6,098 nt of DNA. It comes from Sulfuricurvum sp. IAE1 (GTDB lineage: Bacteria; Campylobacterota; Campylobacteria; Campylobacterales; Sulfurimonadaceae). The DNA is taken from assembly GCA_945867285.1 (NCBI GenBank), contig CAMBHX010000097.1, positions 1 to 6,098 on the forward strand, read 5' to 3'. Below the pieces are notes generated by a model. It ran no database searches and had not been told where the DNA came from. It saw nothing but the letters and a program-made list of their open reading frames with translations. Below are positions 5,597 to 6,098 of the stretch, piece after piece; within the stretch, counting starts at the first letter, position 1, and each line of letters begins with the position of its first letter. Both the position numbers and the translations under genes were made by a program.

Positions 5597-5839
5597 ATGA
5601 GAGCAGTTGTAAATGTATTTTTGAAAAATGGTGTTTTGGATTCACAAGGTAAGGCAGTGCAGCACGCTTTAAGTGGACATGGTTTTGAAACGGTAAGTGA
5701 TGTTCGTGTAGGCAAGCAAATTGTTATTGAGTTGAACGAAACGGATGCAACAGCTGCCAAAGAAAAAGTAGCACATATGTGCGAAGAACTTTTGGCCAAT
5801 ACTGTAATTGAAGAATACGAAATCGAGATATTCGCATGA
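5597..5839 (+). CDS. purS: FGAM synthase subunit PurS
   Basis: This 80-residue protein is the small subunit of the three-part phosphoribosylformylglycinamidine synthase used by most bacteria outside the gamma-proteobacteria. PurS dimers bridge PurQ (glutaminase) and small PurL (synthase) and help pass ammonia between them. Family marks are the opening strand VVNVFLKNGVLDSQGKAVQHAL (4–25), with the conserved L-D-x-Q-G-x-A, then GF--VSDVRVGKQI (29–42; family G-V-GK) and the ending EEYEIEIF (72–79; family N-IE-Y-I). The length is typical (about 80–85). The start has AGGA with an 8-nt spacer, overlapping the end of purC. Its stop overlaps the purQ start (ATGA). Confidence 0.96.
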   Translation: MRAVVNVFLKNGVLDSQGKAVQHALSGHGFETVSDVRVGKQIVIELNETDATAAKEKVAHMCEELLANTVIEEYEIEIFA

Positions 5840-6098
5840 GTAGCAAAGTAGGGATTGTCCAATTTCCGGGAACTAACTGTGAATATGATACACAACATGC
5901 TTTTGAAACTTTGGGATGCGAAACTGTTATCCTTTGGCACAAAGAAGAAGTTATCCCAAGCGACGTCACTCTTGTTGTAGTTGCGGGTGGATTTAGCTAT
6001 GGAGATTATCTTCGCAGTGGTGCTATTGCTAAAATGTCCCCAATTATGAAAGCACTCAAATCCTACGCTAATAGCGGTGGAAAAGTTTTGGGTATTTG
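5836..6098 (+). CDS. purQ: FGAM synthase glutaminase subunit PurQ, 5' part only
   Basis: The first 87 codons are visible. The full protein should be about 220–230 residues. It is a class I glutamine amidotransferase that frees ammonia from glutamine for PurL. Family marks are VGIVQFPGTNCEYDT (5–19), the oxyanion/active-site strand VVAGGFSYGDYLRSGAIA (48–65) and GGKVLGI (81–87). The next codon begins TG, fitting the catalytic Cys of the family motif G-I-C-N-G-F-Q, so the window stops at the nucleophile. The ATG overlaps the purS stop by 4 nt, and only a weak GAG lies upstream, so translation is probably coupled to purS. The catalytic His and Glu of the triad lie beyond the window. Confidence 0.96.
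   Translation, partial: MSSKVGIVQFPGTNCEYDTQHAFETLGCETVILWHKEEVIPSDVTLVVVAGGFSYGDYLRSGAIAKMSPIMKALKSYANSGGKVLGI

Noticed and set aside
5548..5969. Minus-strand open frames of 81 and 130 codons opposite purS/purQ
   Set aside because: They overlap well-recognised pur genes and look like by-products of their codon pattern.

Overview
The window looks like a chromosomal piece of a free-living member of Campylobacterota (epsilonproteobacteria), of the Sulfurimonas/Sulfuricurvum/Sulfurospirillum kind. The evidence is the order S41 protease – purC – purS – purQ, which matches the Campylobacter jejuni Cj0511–Cj0514 block. The PurC sequence is also close to the Campylobacter type, the base composition is moderately AT-rich, and the promoters have good -10 boxes but no recognisable -35. 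The genus is an inference. No phage, transposon, CRISPR, tRNA or rRNA is visible.

Left part (1–2672, minus strand): a three-gene operon read right to left from a clear TATAAT promoter. It holds a YbiT-type ABC-F ATPase, then a 277-residue DUF5718-like protein, then a DUF1653 protein that runs off the left edge. All three overlap (14 and 8 nt), so they are probably translationally coupled. The DUF5718-like protein can be read along its whole length as a divergent fumarylacetoacetate hydrolase (FAH) fold, including an E-x-E...D metal triad. This is the most interesting point in the window.

Middle part (2616–3553): a divergent intergenic region is followed by a small single-RRM RNA-binding protein with a GTG start, a hairpin terminator that begins inside its stop codon, and a 67-residue S4-domain protein of the YbcJ type. 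Together with the ABC-F gene, this makes three neighbouring genes that act on RNA or the ribosome. A 209-bp spacer rich in overlapping inverted repeats follows.

Right part (3511–6098, plus strand): a TATAAT promoter drives a compact operon of an exported S41 carboxy-terminal processing protease (ctpA), purC, purS and the start of purQ. The gaps are 1 nt, 5 nt and a 4-nt ATGA overlap. PurS and PurQ are subunits of the three-part FGAM synthase (with small PurL, not in the window). PurC acts a few steps later in the same IMP pathway. The protease has no evident link to purine synthesis. The window ends inside the codon expected to encode the catalytic cysteine of PurQ.

Most of the window is ordinary housekeeping sequence. 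I do not see a convincing undescribed multi-gene system.
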